A stretch of DNA of 64,000 nt from Chrysomallon squamiferum (lineage: Eukaryota > Mollusca > Gastropoda > Neomphalida > Peltospiridae): positions 3,687,746-3,751,745 of the forward strand of contig CM022675.1 of the NCBI GenBank assembly GCA_012295275.1, given 5' to 3'. Shown piece by piece: positions 25,682 to 34,842 of the stretch. The notes beneath the pieces were generated by a model. That model was not told the origin of the DNA. It made no database searches and was given only the letters and a program-made list of their open reading frames with translations. Positions within the stretch are counted from its first letter, which is position 1. The number at the start of each line of letters is the position of its first letter. The translations under genes and the position numbers were made by a program.

Positions 25682-27536
25682 TTTTGATGAATAATATCTA
25701 TTTGTAATCAACACTTCTTTCAAATGTGTTATTCCATTATATAATTATTTTGTAATGAACTGTGTAACTGTTATTTTCTGTTTACACACAGTTTTAAATA
25801 AAAAATTAGTTACAGATTAGTTTTTATTCAGGAACAGTAAGTTTTGAAATATATTAATGTTACAGATTATATACAGTTTTAATCTTAAAATAAATTTAAA
25901 AAAAAAAAGTAAAAAGAATGAAGATGACATTCATCAAAAGATGTATAAAATTAGGGTCTAGTAATGTATGCTATCCAGTAGGTTTTTAGTTAGTTACTGA
26001 TGTTTATATGCAATTGGTTGAATCATTAAGTAAGATTTTTTTCTGACAAATCAATTAAATATAATAAATAAAAAAAGATTAAAAAAAAAAAAATAAAATA
26101 AATAAATTTAGTAGTGTTTTGTTTCTGACAAGTTAATTTGAAACAAAAATAAATTTAAATTTAGTCTCTTGATAAATTAAAATTTAATTTTACTTGTTTT
26201 ATTAATTTAAAATCTTGTACATTAAAATTTAAATTTTGTCCTTACTATTTTATTAATTTAAAATCTAGTGTATAAAGATTTAAATTCAGTCACATAATTT
26301 CTTTAATTTAAAATGTAGTACATTAAGATTTAAATTTAATCTCTTATGTTTTTTCAAAAATAATACATTCAAATTTAGTCAGGAATGTTTTTTCAGCAGC
26401 CTATTTGTCTATTTGTATAAGCTGTTGTATGAAATATATATTGAGTTTGTATTTCTTACATTTGGGTAAGGGATTTTCTATTTGTAATATTAAAAACTAA
26501 TATTTTACAATTTATATTTAACCATTACTCTTTTAGTTTATGATTGAACTTAATTCAAAATCTAATATTTAAATTTTGTCTCTTTCATTTCATGAATAAA
26601 AAATCTAGTATATGAAGATTTAAATTCGGTTTGGTACTTTTTTTGTTAATTTAAAATTTAATATGTTTGCACTTAAATAAAGTCGTGTTTTGTTTCTTTA
26701 ATTTAATATATTAAAATATAATTCAAATTTAGTCTTTCCTGTTTGGTTAATTTTAGTACTAGATTGTGTACTAAAATTTAAATTTAAATTTCGTCAGTAC
26801 TGTTGTGTTTTTCAGAGGGGGAAGAGAGCGACACATACCCACATCCATAGAAGAAATGCCGAAGTTAGAAGATAACGTTAAAAAAGTAGGTTTAGTTTAA
26901 ACAAGCCTTGACTTAGTGACCTTCACCTTTTCCCTGTATACCTATAATAATGATTTTAGTAATCGTAACAGATCAAGGTGAAGCAGAATATCCTGGTGTA
27001 TTTTAGAACTGGTATCAGTTTTTTCATCTGTCCAGTATAATGGCTGGATATTATCTCGATCTACCATAGTTCAAGATTTCAAGATTTTCAGCTGTTTTTT
27101 TTTTCAAACTTGGAAAGTGTTGAATCGTACATTGATTCGAAATTTTTGAACAAATTAGTGAAGTGTTGAAATAAATATAAAACAATTTAGTGAAACATTA
27201 AAAAGAATGTAAACATAATTACTGGAACATTAGGATAAATCTAAAATTATTAAAACATTAAGATGAAGATATAATTACTGAAACATTAAATTAAATACAG
27301 AGCAAAATAACTGAAATATTAAGATAAATATAAAAGATATTATTAAAACATTAAATTTAATATAAAACAAATTACAGAAACTGAAATAAATATAAAACGA
27401 ATTCTTTCAAATTAAAACACTTTAATAAATAAACAACAAAAATGTTAATAATTTTGGTTTCTCCATTTTTCAGGACTGGTCAGATAAAAATAAATTTTCA
27501 TCTCTAATGGACGCCAATGATAACGAAGAAGATTAG
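9960..27536 (+). CDS. EIF4B: Eukaryotic translation initiation factor 4B, complete spliced CDS
   Basis: Sixteen exons join in phase to 648 codons (647 residues; human about 611): 9960-9972, 11919-12071, 12754-12938, 13677-13784, 14586-14640, 14868-14966, 15503-15772, 17516-17603, 18838-18869, 19604-19850, 20667-20770, 21424-21677, 22564-22687, 22975-23053, 26816-26885, 27474-27536. The protein starts MATGGKKKQKMKGKTLALTE. It has an RRM at about 93-171 (RNP2 FIGNLP 96-101, RNP1 RGFGYVEF 131-138) and a DRYG-rich region 205-330. It also has the conserved SASIFGSAKPVDTASRE (about 365-381), PAPPPKENIW (about 495-504), an RGRGRGQG patch, and an acidic end NKFSSLMDANDNEED. eIF4B stimulates eIF4A helicase and ribosome recruitment to mRNA in the cytoplasm. 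Several introns hold tandem arrays built around their own splice sites. EIF4H is excluded by the DRYG and C-terminal blocks. Confidence 0.97.
11919..12071 (+). CDS. EIF4B: EIF4B exon 2
   Basis: Acceptor TCTGTATGCAG, donor GCGATG/GTAAGC. It encodes KGKTLALTEFLTDD and NKPIDWASEMENLAVSD, the N-terminal family block. Confidence 0.95.
12160..12216. repeat. (TTTTA)n microsatellite
   Basis: About eleven pentanucleotide units just after the EIF4B exon 2 donor. Confidence 0.95.
12754..12938 (+). CDS. EIF4B: EIF4B exon 3 (first half of RRM)
   Basis: Acceptor TTTTGATTTAG, donor CAAAAG/GTTGTT (a non-consensus donor). It encodes DRSILPTAPKAARG and AFIGNLPYEADEPRIEDFF with RNP2. Confidence 0.93.
13431..13676 (+). 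repeat. 27-29 bp array duplicating the EIF4B exon 4 acceptor and exon start
   Basis: ATGTTGTAG/GTGCTAAATGT or close variants occur with the AG/G junction at 13592, 13621, 13650 and the real 13677. More diverged copies go back to about 13431 (GTATGTACTAAATGT, GCAGGTGTTGAATGT). The repeated stretch includes the first bases of exon 4. Confidence 0.93.
13677..13784 (+). CDS. EIF4B: EIF4B exon 4 (second half of RRM)
   Basis: A 108-base phase-0 exon, donor GATCAG/GTAACA. It encodes VLNVRLPNDQGRARGFGYVE with RNP1, then FADRESLIDALTLNDQ. Confidence 0.94.
14586..14640 (+). CDS. EIF4B: EIF4B exon 5 (end of RRM)
   Basis: Acceptor TTTTTAATTCAG, donor CTGGAG/GTAGGG. It encodes VFSGRKIRVDLAGQSQTG, the last RRM strand, matching NRRIRVDVADQ of vertebrates. 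Confidence 0.93.
14868..14966 (+). CDS. EIF4B: EIF4B exon 6
   Basis: Acceptor TTTGTTTTCAG, donor CTAATG/GTAAAA. It encodes DRNDYRDDRRPTGDPDRTEG and DWRRRDDPPPSTN, start of the charged DRYG region. Confidence 0.92.
15503..15772 (+). CDS. EIF4B: EIF4B exon 7 (DRYG repeats)
   Basis: Acceptor GAATTTTCCAG, donor GACCGAG/GTAGGA. It encodes 90 residues of D-R-Y-G and D-R-G-F-G-D repeats. The reading frame continues past the donor for four codons to a stop (RRYS*), so intron retention would truncate the protein, and it is also open for about 230 bp upstream. Confidence 0.95.
16550..17515 (+). repeat. Tandem repeats in EIF4B intron 7, ending with 82 bp units that copy the exon 8 acceptor
   Basis: ATGTTTCAG/GATAC(G/A)ACA occurs with its junction at 17352 and 17434, exactly 82 bp apart and 82 bp before the real one at 17516. 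Upstream (about 16550-17340) are older 55-60 bp units with TTATTTTCAAGCTATGACAT and many TTTTCAG motifs. Confidence 0.92.
17516..17603 (+). CDS. EIF4B: EIF4B exon 8
   Basis: Acceptor TTATGTTTCAG, donor GGCAG/GTAATG. It encodes GYDKGGFGTGYRRDSGYNDR, matching the AFGSGYRRDDDYRGG region of vertebrates. Confidence 0.93.
17868..18148. repeat. Two (CA)n microsatellites
   Basis: (CA)n at about 17868-17906 and 18083-18148 in EIF4B intron 8. Confidence 0.95.
18838..18869 (+). CDS. EIF4B: EIF4B exon 9 (32-base microexon)
   Basis: Acceptor TCATTTTTCAG, donor TCTAGTG/GTGAGA. It encodes R-S-E-R-P-E-I-R-E-S-S, and it is the only segment that bridges phase 2 of exon 8 to phase 1 of exon 10. It is short enough to be skipped; skipping would shift the frame. 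Confidence 0.8.
19604..19850 (+). CDS. EIF4B: EIF4B exon 10
   Basis: Acceptor CTCTCTTTAAG, donor GGGAAAT/GTAAGG. It encodes ERPRLQLQPRSKPIE and SASIFGSAKPVDTASREMEI, the most diagnostic eIF4B block after the RRM. Confidence 0.96.
20667..20770 (+). CDS. EIF4B: EIF4B exon 11
   Basis: Acceptor TTTTTTTGTCAG, donor AGATCAG/GTGAGT. It encodes a Ser/Arg-rich stretch (MRRDSNRSSDGEQKRERHIS). Confidence 0.9.
21036..21415 (+). repeat. 11 bp tandem array (TTTACAACTGM)n before EIF4B exon 12
   Basis: About 34 units alternate TTTACAACTGA/C with TTTAAAACTGA/C and end within 10 bases of the exon 12 acceptor. Units ending in GA create CTGAT(T), a branch-point-like sequence, many times over. Confidence 0.95.
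21424..21677 (+). CDS. EIF4B: EIF4B exon 12
   Basis: Acceptor AAATCTTCCAG, donor CCTAAG/GTGTTT (weak). It encodes SRSRKDSDLSNHSDAFSDEK and LVPAPPPKENIWEIRK; the PAPPPKEN motif is shared with vertebrate eIF4B. Confidence 0.94.
22190..22563 (+). repeat. Diverged tandem repeat at the 3' end of EIF4B intron 12
   Basis: Roughly 60 bp units share AAATATTTTTTCTTAAAATAAAATAA; the last unit merges into the real pyrimidine tract TATTTTTCAG. Only the tract, not the AG, is repeated. Confidence 0.6.
22564..22687 (+). CDS. EIF4B: EIF4B exon 13
   Basis: Acceptor TTTATTTTTCAG, donor GTCAAAG/GTAACT. It encodes SSTSPVSPTSAWVKGRG and NNTWPKREEGVKG. Confidence 0.9.
22975..23053 (+). CDS. EIF4B: EIF4B exon 14
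   Basis: Acceptor TTCTTGGTTAG, donor GGCCAAA/GTAAGT. It encodes the Gly/Arg patch YRGRGRGQGSAGRGRH. Confidence 0.88.
23260..24010 (+). repeat. Diverged 110-130 bp tandem repeat in EIF4B intron 14
   Basis: Recurrent CACATTTTCACAGCCTGTAA, TACAGTTTCAGAATTACAT and ATTTAAAATGT blocks. Confidence 0.65.
24371..24408. repeat. Poly(A) run
   Basis: About 38 consecutive A in EIF4B intron 14. Confidence 0.95.
24666..24700. repeat. (TG)n microsatellite
   Basis: About 17 TG units, EIF4B intron 14. Confidence 0.95.
25631..25676. repeat. (ATT)n microsatellite
   Basis: About 15 ATT units, EIF4B intron 14. Confidence 0.95.
26100..26800 (+). repeat. Diverged tandem repeat at the 3' end of EIF4B intron 14
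   Basis: About 70 bp units of AAAATTTAAATTT(A/T)GTC plus CTTGTTTTATTAATTTAAAAT. The last unit (TTTAAATTTCGTCAGTACTG) abuts the exon 15 acceptor TGTGTTTTTCAG. Confidence 0.7.
26816..26885 (+). CDS. EIF4B: EIF4B exon 15
   Basis: Acceptor TGTGTTTTTCAG, donor AAAAAA/GTAGGT. It encodes GGRERHIPTSIEEMPKLED. Confidence 0.85.
27130..27440 (+). repeat. Diverged tandem repeat in EIF4B intron 15
   Basis: Units of about 45-60 bp around AATTACTGAAACATTAAGAT and AAATATAAAACAA fill most of the intron. Confidence 0.6.
27474..27536 (+). CDS. EIF4B: EIF4B exon 16, last coding exon
   Basis: Acceptor CTCCATTTTTCAG; encodes DWSDKNKFSSLMDANDNEED then TAG. The KFSS and acidic C-terminal end match vertebrate eIF4B. 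Confidence 0.93.
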   Translation, partial: DWSDKNKFSSLMDANDNEED

Positions 27537-27540
27537 TGAT

Positions 27541-27584
27541 TGTAAATAGACACAGACGTTAATGTTACACAGATGTTGTAAATA
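27541..27584 (+). promoter_or_regulatory. Two Pumilio response elements in the EIF4B 3' UTR
   Basis: TGTAAATA at 27541-27548 and 27577-27584 match the PUM consensus TGTANATA, 36 bp apart and within 50 bases of the stop codon. Binding is inferred. Confidence 0.45.
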
Positions 27585-27648
27585 AACAAATGGGATGGTA
27601 TTTTGTTATTTGTTCATTTCTCAGTCTTTGTCGCCCAAGTGACATCAG

Positions 27649-27686
27649 TGTGACATGTGACACAGAATGTCACATGATATGTCACA
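27649..27686 (+). other. Bulged hairpin in the EIF4B 3' UTR
   Basis: TGTGACATGTGACA (27649-27662) can pair with TGTCACATGATATGTCACA (27668-27686), leaving a 5 nt loop and a 5 nt bulge. GTCACATGATAT then repeats immediately (27669-27692). Confidence 0.6.
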
Positions 27687-28586
27687 TGATATTCAGATGA
27701 AGAGAAAAGAAAATGATCTTTTTTTAATTATTTCTGAAATTCAAATTGCAGCATAAAATAAAAGCATAAATTTGAATTCACTGAATTCAGAAAGTATGCA
27801 AATTTCACTGCCTGGATGGAATAAATGGTATGTTATGATTTTTTTGTTAATAATTTTTATTATTATTATTATTATTATTATAAAATATTATTTCTTTTTT
27901 TCTTTTTGGGGTAAAGTTAGTGAAGAAGAATGCAAGCCGATATAATTACTAAACTAAAATTTTAGATGCTTAATTAATGAATAAAATAAATGTTAAAAAT
28001 TAAGATGAAATGAAAACCATTTGTATAAGGAATAAAAGTTATAATTAAATTTATTTTATTTTTATAAATTATGTTTATATGTACATAAAACAGAATAGTG
28101 TTCAGTACATCCCACATAGTCAAAATATCAACAACTTTTAATAATAGCTTTAATAACATTTGTCAAACTTGAATGTAATGAAATATAAGCTTTTATATAA
28201 TTACACACACATACAAACACATATTTTTATATATATACTTCACACAAAAATACAAATATCAAGCATATTTGCAAAATATTTGTATATAACAAAAACTTTT
28301 TTTTTTTTTATTCTTTGTTTCTTTGTTTTTTACATATATTTTTTTATTTTTTGTCTTTTTTTGGCTTGCGTTCTTCTTCAGTAATTACTTATTCTGCAGA
28401 AAAGATGATTCATTTAAAAGATTTGGTTCCAAAATTTTAAAAATCATTCCATAAATTCTTGTCTCATAATTTTTAAATTTACTAAGGGTGGGTGTGGTCC
28501 TGTGGGTCAGAAGCTGATTATTAAGTATGGGTGTGGGCATAAATGGATAGTTCTTGTTTATTTAAGGTTTAAATAAAAACAAAATA

Positions 28587-28617
<31 letters not shown>

Positions 28618-31600
28618 GGTTTACAAGAGATATGAGCATGGTTTATTTGAAATAGATGATAGAAAAATTGTAAATAAGTGAAATGTAACTTAAATACAAA
28701 TTGGTACAGACAAGTTTTGATCTACATTGATTCAAAACCTAATGCATAATTTATTTTTTATACATTTTTTTTTTTCTTCTCTCAGTTTTTTGTGTATGGT
28801 GTAAAATACTTTGTGTTGGATTGCTATTTAAATGTAACATACTTTAAATTGATTAGTGAAAATTACGTTTCATGCATTAACAAAATTCATGTATCAATAA
28901 GTGTTAAGTTTTTTTTTTTAGTTCTTACTGTTTGTTATGTACTATAACCTCTGGAAGAAAAAATGTGCTTTATTGATATTTTTTTTTCATATACAAAATT
29001 GATGTTAGATTTTGTTTGTGACTCTACACATCAAAAGAGACATTAAGTAACAGTTTTGGTTATGTTGATTTACGTTAGTATTCATATTCCTGTTGTCATA
29101 AGCTTCATTTTCATGTTGCACTCATCTTTACAACTTGTATGATTATAAATATATAGCTGCTTGAATATGGGTAAACAGGAACATTTTAAAACCCATTATG
29201 AGAAACATCAAGTTGAAATTAAAGATATGAACTTACCTTTAGCAACCAAACATTTTCATTCAAGATTTTGAACATAAACATATATTTTTGTTTGTTTTTT
29301 GTGACATTTACTGTGAAAATTTCAAAATTGATACATTAAAATTTGATCATATTTTTCATGGCTTAATACTTGTTTTGATGTGTTTGGTCACAGTTCATTA
29401 CTTCATATTTCAGTTCTTTAATCACCATTTAGCACCAACATTTTGTTGAGTTTTATTATGTACAGTGAATACCTGGGGCACCGAATTTTCAAGTTCTTAA
29501 TCTTGATATCATTTGAACATGATAAATTTGATAGGATCTCTGATTTTTGACAGTAAAAGAAAGCATAGCAGTATTTCAACTAGTTGTAATAGCTGGTTGT
29601 CAGAACAAATATTAAGAATGTATCTAATTATATGATTAATAATAATAATAATAATAAAAACAGAAGTAAATTCTTAATGGCAACATAATAAAAAAAAAGC
29701 CATTATAAAGAAAAATTATAATAAAAACAATATATGATAACCATAACACATCCCCAGAAAACAACAAAGAAAAGTAAATACCCACTCCAAACACCCCTCC
29801 CCACCAAAATGATAACAGCATTCTTATAGGCAATACCTTTAATAGGTGTTTTCTTTAGATTTGATAAGTGAAAAAACCCAAACAGACTCTAATTTGTCAC
29901 AAAGAATGTTTGATTCAGGGAATTACAAACTCCATGACATTTTTGGTTGTGGTGTATGCAGCAGACGTAACATGTCAGGTGACTAACAAAGTGGGAGGAG
30001 CTAATATCACAGACAGCCAATGGTAATCTTGTTTGGGAATTAAGCATTTCTTGTAATAGTTACATTTATGTTATTGAAAGGAAAATTTGTAGAACTTGTT
30101 TTTCTGTTCCAGATATTGTGATTTTGAAATTACGTACACTTTAAAAATATACCCTTTACTTAATTATTTATATAACTGCTGCCTGAACAGGACCTTTTTT
30201 TTTTTTTTTTTATTGTTTTTACAGTGCGAAATGTTTTTGTTAAAATTTTTATTTTATTATTTTTTAAATTCCTGTTTTAATTTTTGGAAACATTTCTTTG
30301 AAGTCAAACAGAATTGTATTTAGATGTCCTAAAATTTCATTTTTTTTACTTCTGTTTTATTTTATTTCACACAGAAAGCATCAACAACCATACCCATTGT
30401 GTACATTAAATATATGTAAGCATGGCTTTCTGCCTTAACGAAAAACTTAATTTGTTAAGAAACATTATAATACGGTTTGTTAGTATCTCAGATTTAGTGT
30501 TTATCAAAATATGTCTGTGCCTAATTTGGTGTGTTGTGTAAAATATGAAATGCATGGAATGAAATTGTTTGTTGTATAACCGATGAAACATTTTGTTAAT
30601 TTTGTATATAATAGTTTAGTCTGTTTTGATATTCTACTGTTAAAGATATTAATAATTTCTTCTTCTTTCAATTATTATTTTTGTTTATTTGTTTATTTAT
30701 TTATTTTTTTATCTTTATCTTTCTTTATAAAATATTTATCTACAGATGTTATTAAATTTTTAATTTTTTTTAATTATCTCCTAACAGTTGTTTTGAATAA
30801 CTTATTTTTATTTTCTTTAAAAAGTTTTGTTTGTTGCAAATAATGTTATGGACAGGTTTGATTATGGTCTCGTGTATTTTTGTTTAAGAGGCTGTACACT
30901 GAAATCAGTTTGTGAAGCTTTTTCACATTAGTGTTATGTTTAAAGTTTCATCATAAAACCTTTTGTTTACCTCTTCAAGTAAATATTGTAATTTGTTTCT
31001 TTTCATATATTTTTATTTGTAATTTTTAAAATTTATTTAATTTGTGTTTTTCTAAATTTTAACATTACAAACTATTGTTTCATATGCTAATATAAATGTG
31101 GATGTCTTTGTTATATAACATATGCATTTTTGTACACCAGTGTTTTATTATTATCATTATTATTATTTAAATAAATTCTTTTCACTTTTCTGTTCCATTT
31201 CATGGTTTTAAAACTTTTCTTTTTTCAGTTTTGAAAAGCACAGGTTTGCATAGATAAATAAAGAATATTTGTATATGGTTTTGTTAATGATCTTCCGATT
31301 GATATCACCTTATTACAATATTTTAACTTTATTATTTATAATAATAATAATAATACAAATAAAAATAATATTTCATTATTATTACATGTCCTTTGTTTTT
31401 CACCTGTTCATATCTTTTTCTTTACTATTAAATTTGTTTCTTCTTGAAAAAAATACCCACCACTTAGATGCCACCCCCCCCCAAATTCCACAATCTAGAA
31501 TCCACCCATGATGATGATGATTTGAGTATGCGATAGAATTAAAAACTTTATTTAATGGTATATTATCATTGAGCATGTTTAATTTGTTTATGAAATATTT

Positions 31601-32365
31601 TTAACGATCTTGTCAAAACCATATTTCATTTTTTTTTTTTTTTTTAGCTTTTGCTCCAAACTGCACTATTTTTGTTAAAGCCTTTTTCTGTAAATGCATA
31701 TTTATTATATTTTCACTGTGTGACTGAAATTCAAGTTTTAAAAATTGTATAAGTTTTCATCTTTTTATTATTTAATGTTTTATCTTCATTTGATATAATC
31801 TTTTTTTCATTTTGAAGTCATTATGAATGCTTAAATAATTTAAAAAAATGCAATCCTAAATTGATGTTTATGAAGTAGTAGTTGTAGTAGTAGTGATAAC
31901 AATAACAATAACAATAAAAACAATAATAACAATAATAATAAATAGCAACAGCAACAATTCCCCCCACAAAATATTATCATTCTGAATTTTTTGCATGAAA
32001 ACAAATCAAAATTTTAAAATGTTTAAAAAATAATAATTAAAAAAATTAATAAAACCAAGTAAACAGAAAACTCCTGAAAGCAGCATTTTAGAAATTTTTC
32101 AGTTTCAATTTTTTTTTTTTTTTTTTTTTTTTTTCTGTACATAATTCTTTCAGATTTTCATGGTTTACCCTTTAAACTTGTTTTGTTTGTGGCAAAGAGG
32201 GTAACCAGGATTTGAACAGCTGTGCAATTCAAATGTTTAATGCATGATTCTGTTGTAAATAGGTTGTACTGGTGTAGATAGCAAATTAAAATCCTTTTCT
32301 TGCTTTGTACAGACTCGGGGCAAACTTCAATAATTTTAATAAAGAAACTTTAAAGCAGCAGTTTT

Positions 32366-33960
32366 TGTATTCACTTATTTTTATTTAAAATGACGTGAGG
32401 TCGATTTTGCTGGAGAATTTTTGAAAACTTTTGACAAGCAAGAAAATAGGAATAAAAGAAAAGGATGGAATAAATATTTAATGTACTTGTTTTATGTGTT
32501 GCTGTATTATAAAACAAGGCCAAAGTCCAGAATTTTCAAAATGTGGTTCAGGTTATTGTTTTTTTAGGATAGTAAAACTTAAAAAAAAAAAATTGTTACT
32601 TTATGGGGGACTTTTCTCACAATGCTAAGTGAAAGTTTGAAGTGACCAATAGATCAGCAAGAGCCATTTTTTTTTAGCTGAAGTTGATCAACATCCTGGT
32701 CAACATTGATAAGATAATATTTTAGACAAGAATGAGTAAAATCATTTTGAGAAAGTAGAAATAAAAAGTGAAATTAAATGGTTTAGACAGAATGCTGAAA
32801 ATCTACAAATTCTCTCATTCATGAAATTTGAGCTGTAGCTCAAAATGGCTGGCATTATCACACTTTTATAAAAAAACACAAAAAAAAAACACAAGCAATT
32901 TTTTGACAAGAAAACAGACATTGCATTTTTGTATCAGCCCGTAGAGCATTGATTGGAATGTGAAATAGCCCAATGGAGATTCTGTTGAACAGGAAAAACC
33001 CTGTGACCAACTGAGCTGTAAACCTGGAGAAAATAATCTAATTATAAACTAGTAATCATAGCTTCAATAATGATGTAAAATGTTTACAAGTAGAACTAAG
33101 CAAGTTCAGAATAAGAAGATGATGAAAATGTTATTTGGGATACAACAAGAAAGAATTTAAATTAAATACATTTATTCATGAAAATATTGTAAAATATTTA
33201 TACAAGGAACACATGTAATAAACAATTTCTTAACAGAGCATTATTCTGAAATATTTAAATATATGAAAGAGAAAAAATAGATTCTCTGAAAAATGTAAAT
33301 ATGTATATAAAACATTTAGTATAAAAATATTTAACAAGGATCAACAGAATTTTTTTATTTTATGATTATTATATTTTTTTAAATAATGGAAACTATTCAT
33401 TTTTTAGAAATACATTTGGTTCTGCAAACAAAAGCTTGATCTTATGAAATTTATTTCCAGTTTTTTTTGTGTGTGTTATTTAAAACCTAGATTCTAGACA
33501 ATCTTTAATACTTAAAAAAAAAAAAAAAAAAAAGCTTAAAATCCATGTAAAACAAAATAACATTTTTGAAATCCAAAGTATGTCTCATCTAAGGCAAAAA
33601 TGTACTATGTACAATAAACATTAAAGCAAAAAAAAAAAAAAAAAAAAAGATTTTGAAATTTATACAAATTTTCTCAAAAATATTTGTGTCTGGTCATATT
33701 AAAAATCTATAACAAAGATTGGTTGTTTAGAGCCAAACTTTGAATTATACAAACATTTACACTATGTGTATCACAGACCTTCTTTAATGGTACCATAAAT
33801 GTTTTTAAAAACCCCAAAATAAATGTACGTTGGGTGTTTAATGAATATATTAACATAAATTATTAACTTAATGAGTAGACAAATAGTGGAATGTTCTACA
33901 TCTATGGAGAACTGGTATAAAAATATCTTCTATTACAAAATAAATAAATGGAAAAGGTTA
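32366..33960. other. Convergent intergenic interval EIF4B / ABRACL
   Basis: No coding exon is seen. AT-rich with poly(A) runs near 33512 and 33631. A minus-strand tRNA A-box-like CAGCTCAGTTG (33018-33008) sits in an otherwise plain region, so a short SINE relic is possible. ABRACL 3' UTR may extend into the right part. Confidence 0.4.
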
Positions 33961-34429
33961 ATTTAAATCAGGGGTGGGCATTTTGGCCCGCGAAGGTTTA
34001 TTGTTTGGCCCGCCAAAGTGTTCACAGTTAACATTGTCATCCAGCTTGTGAGCAGCAAAATAAGTCAGTGAAATAAAAGTCAGTTGACACAACTATTTTT
34101 TTATTCAAGTCACATTCAAGAAGTCGAAGGTGCTAATTGAATCAATAGTGACAGCATCCAAATTTTAAATGACTGCTTGTTTCACTCAATTCAAAATACG
34201 CAAACTCTGTGACATTCTTCATTTGTCCACATCAATTAACCCTGACACTGAATCACTGCTTCATGGTATGCAACATCACCCATCTCATTGACTCTTCTGA
34301 CATTCGTTAAAAGTGAATTTACTGTTTACATAAAATATACATTTTGAAACCTTTTTTGTTCTCATTTCATATTCTCATAAGATCCATCTGGCCCCTGTTT
34401 TAACAGGATTGTCTGCCCCTGATTTATAT
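33961..34429. mobile_element. Non-autonomous hAT-like transposon with 8 bp target duplication
   Basis: The element (33969-34421, 453 bp) starts CAGGGGTGGGCA and ends TGTCTGCCCCTG, imperfect inverted termini of the hAT type (CAGGGG..CA). It is flanked by ATTTAAAT (33961-33968) and ATTTATAT (34422-34429), 8 bp duplications differing at one base. GGCCCGC repeats near the left end resemble other hAT ends of this kind. No intact transposase ORF is present. It lies just beyond the ABRACL stop codon and may be transcribed in its 3' UTR. Confidence 0.8.
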
Positions 34430-34657
34430 GTCTGCTGTATGCTACTGTTTTGTTTGGAAGGCACATTAGTGTCAGTATGTTGTTATTGTTTTTTATAATT
34501 TTTATAATATTGTCATAATTATATAGGATAATAATTTCAATTATATTCTTTTTTCTTCTAATTGATTTACTTTTTTATTACTATTTTTCTTTTTAATCTT
34601 TTAAAAATCAATGAACTACAAACTATAAATAAATTTTCTACATGCAAAATAAAACGT

Positions 34658-34842
34658 TTAAGTTTTAAGAAGAATTATATTAACGTTGTCATGAACACCT
34701 TGAAGTAGCATTTCTCCTTCGTAGCTGATGATTTTCTTTCTCTTTGCTGCCCGAAGAGTTCCGACAAGGGCTTCAAATATGTTGGCACATCGGTCATCAT
34801 TGAACAGAACACCAAATGGCACTGAGAAATGACCATCATCAT
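34658..34842 (-). CDS. ABRACL: ABRACL coding exon 2
   Basis: Acceptor TGATTTTTCAG; encodes DDDGHFSVPFGVLFNDDRCA through NIILLKT and stop TAA at 34660-34658. Confidence 0.96.

Larger units (their letters stand above)
27537..32365 (+). other. EIF4B: Probable long EIF4B 3' UTR
   Basis: No coding exon is seen. A proximal AATAAA lies at 27581-27586, an intermediate one near 31257, and AATAAAGAAACTTTAAAG at 32338 looks like a typical distal end. Near the stop are two Pumilio-type TGTAAATA elements (27541 and 27577) and a hairpin at 27649-27686. The rest is U-rich with poly(A) at about 28590-28616 and poly(T) at about 32108-32134. Which poly(A) sites are used is unknown. Confidence 0.5.
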
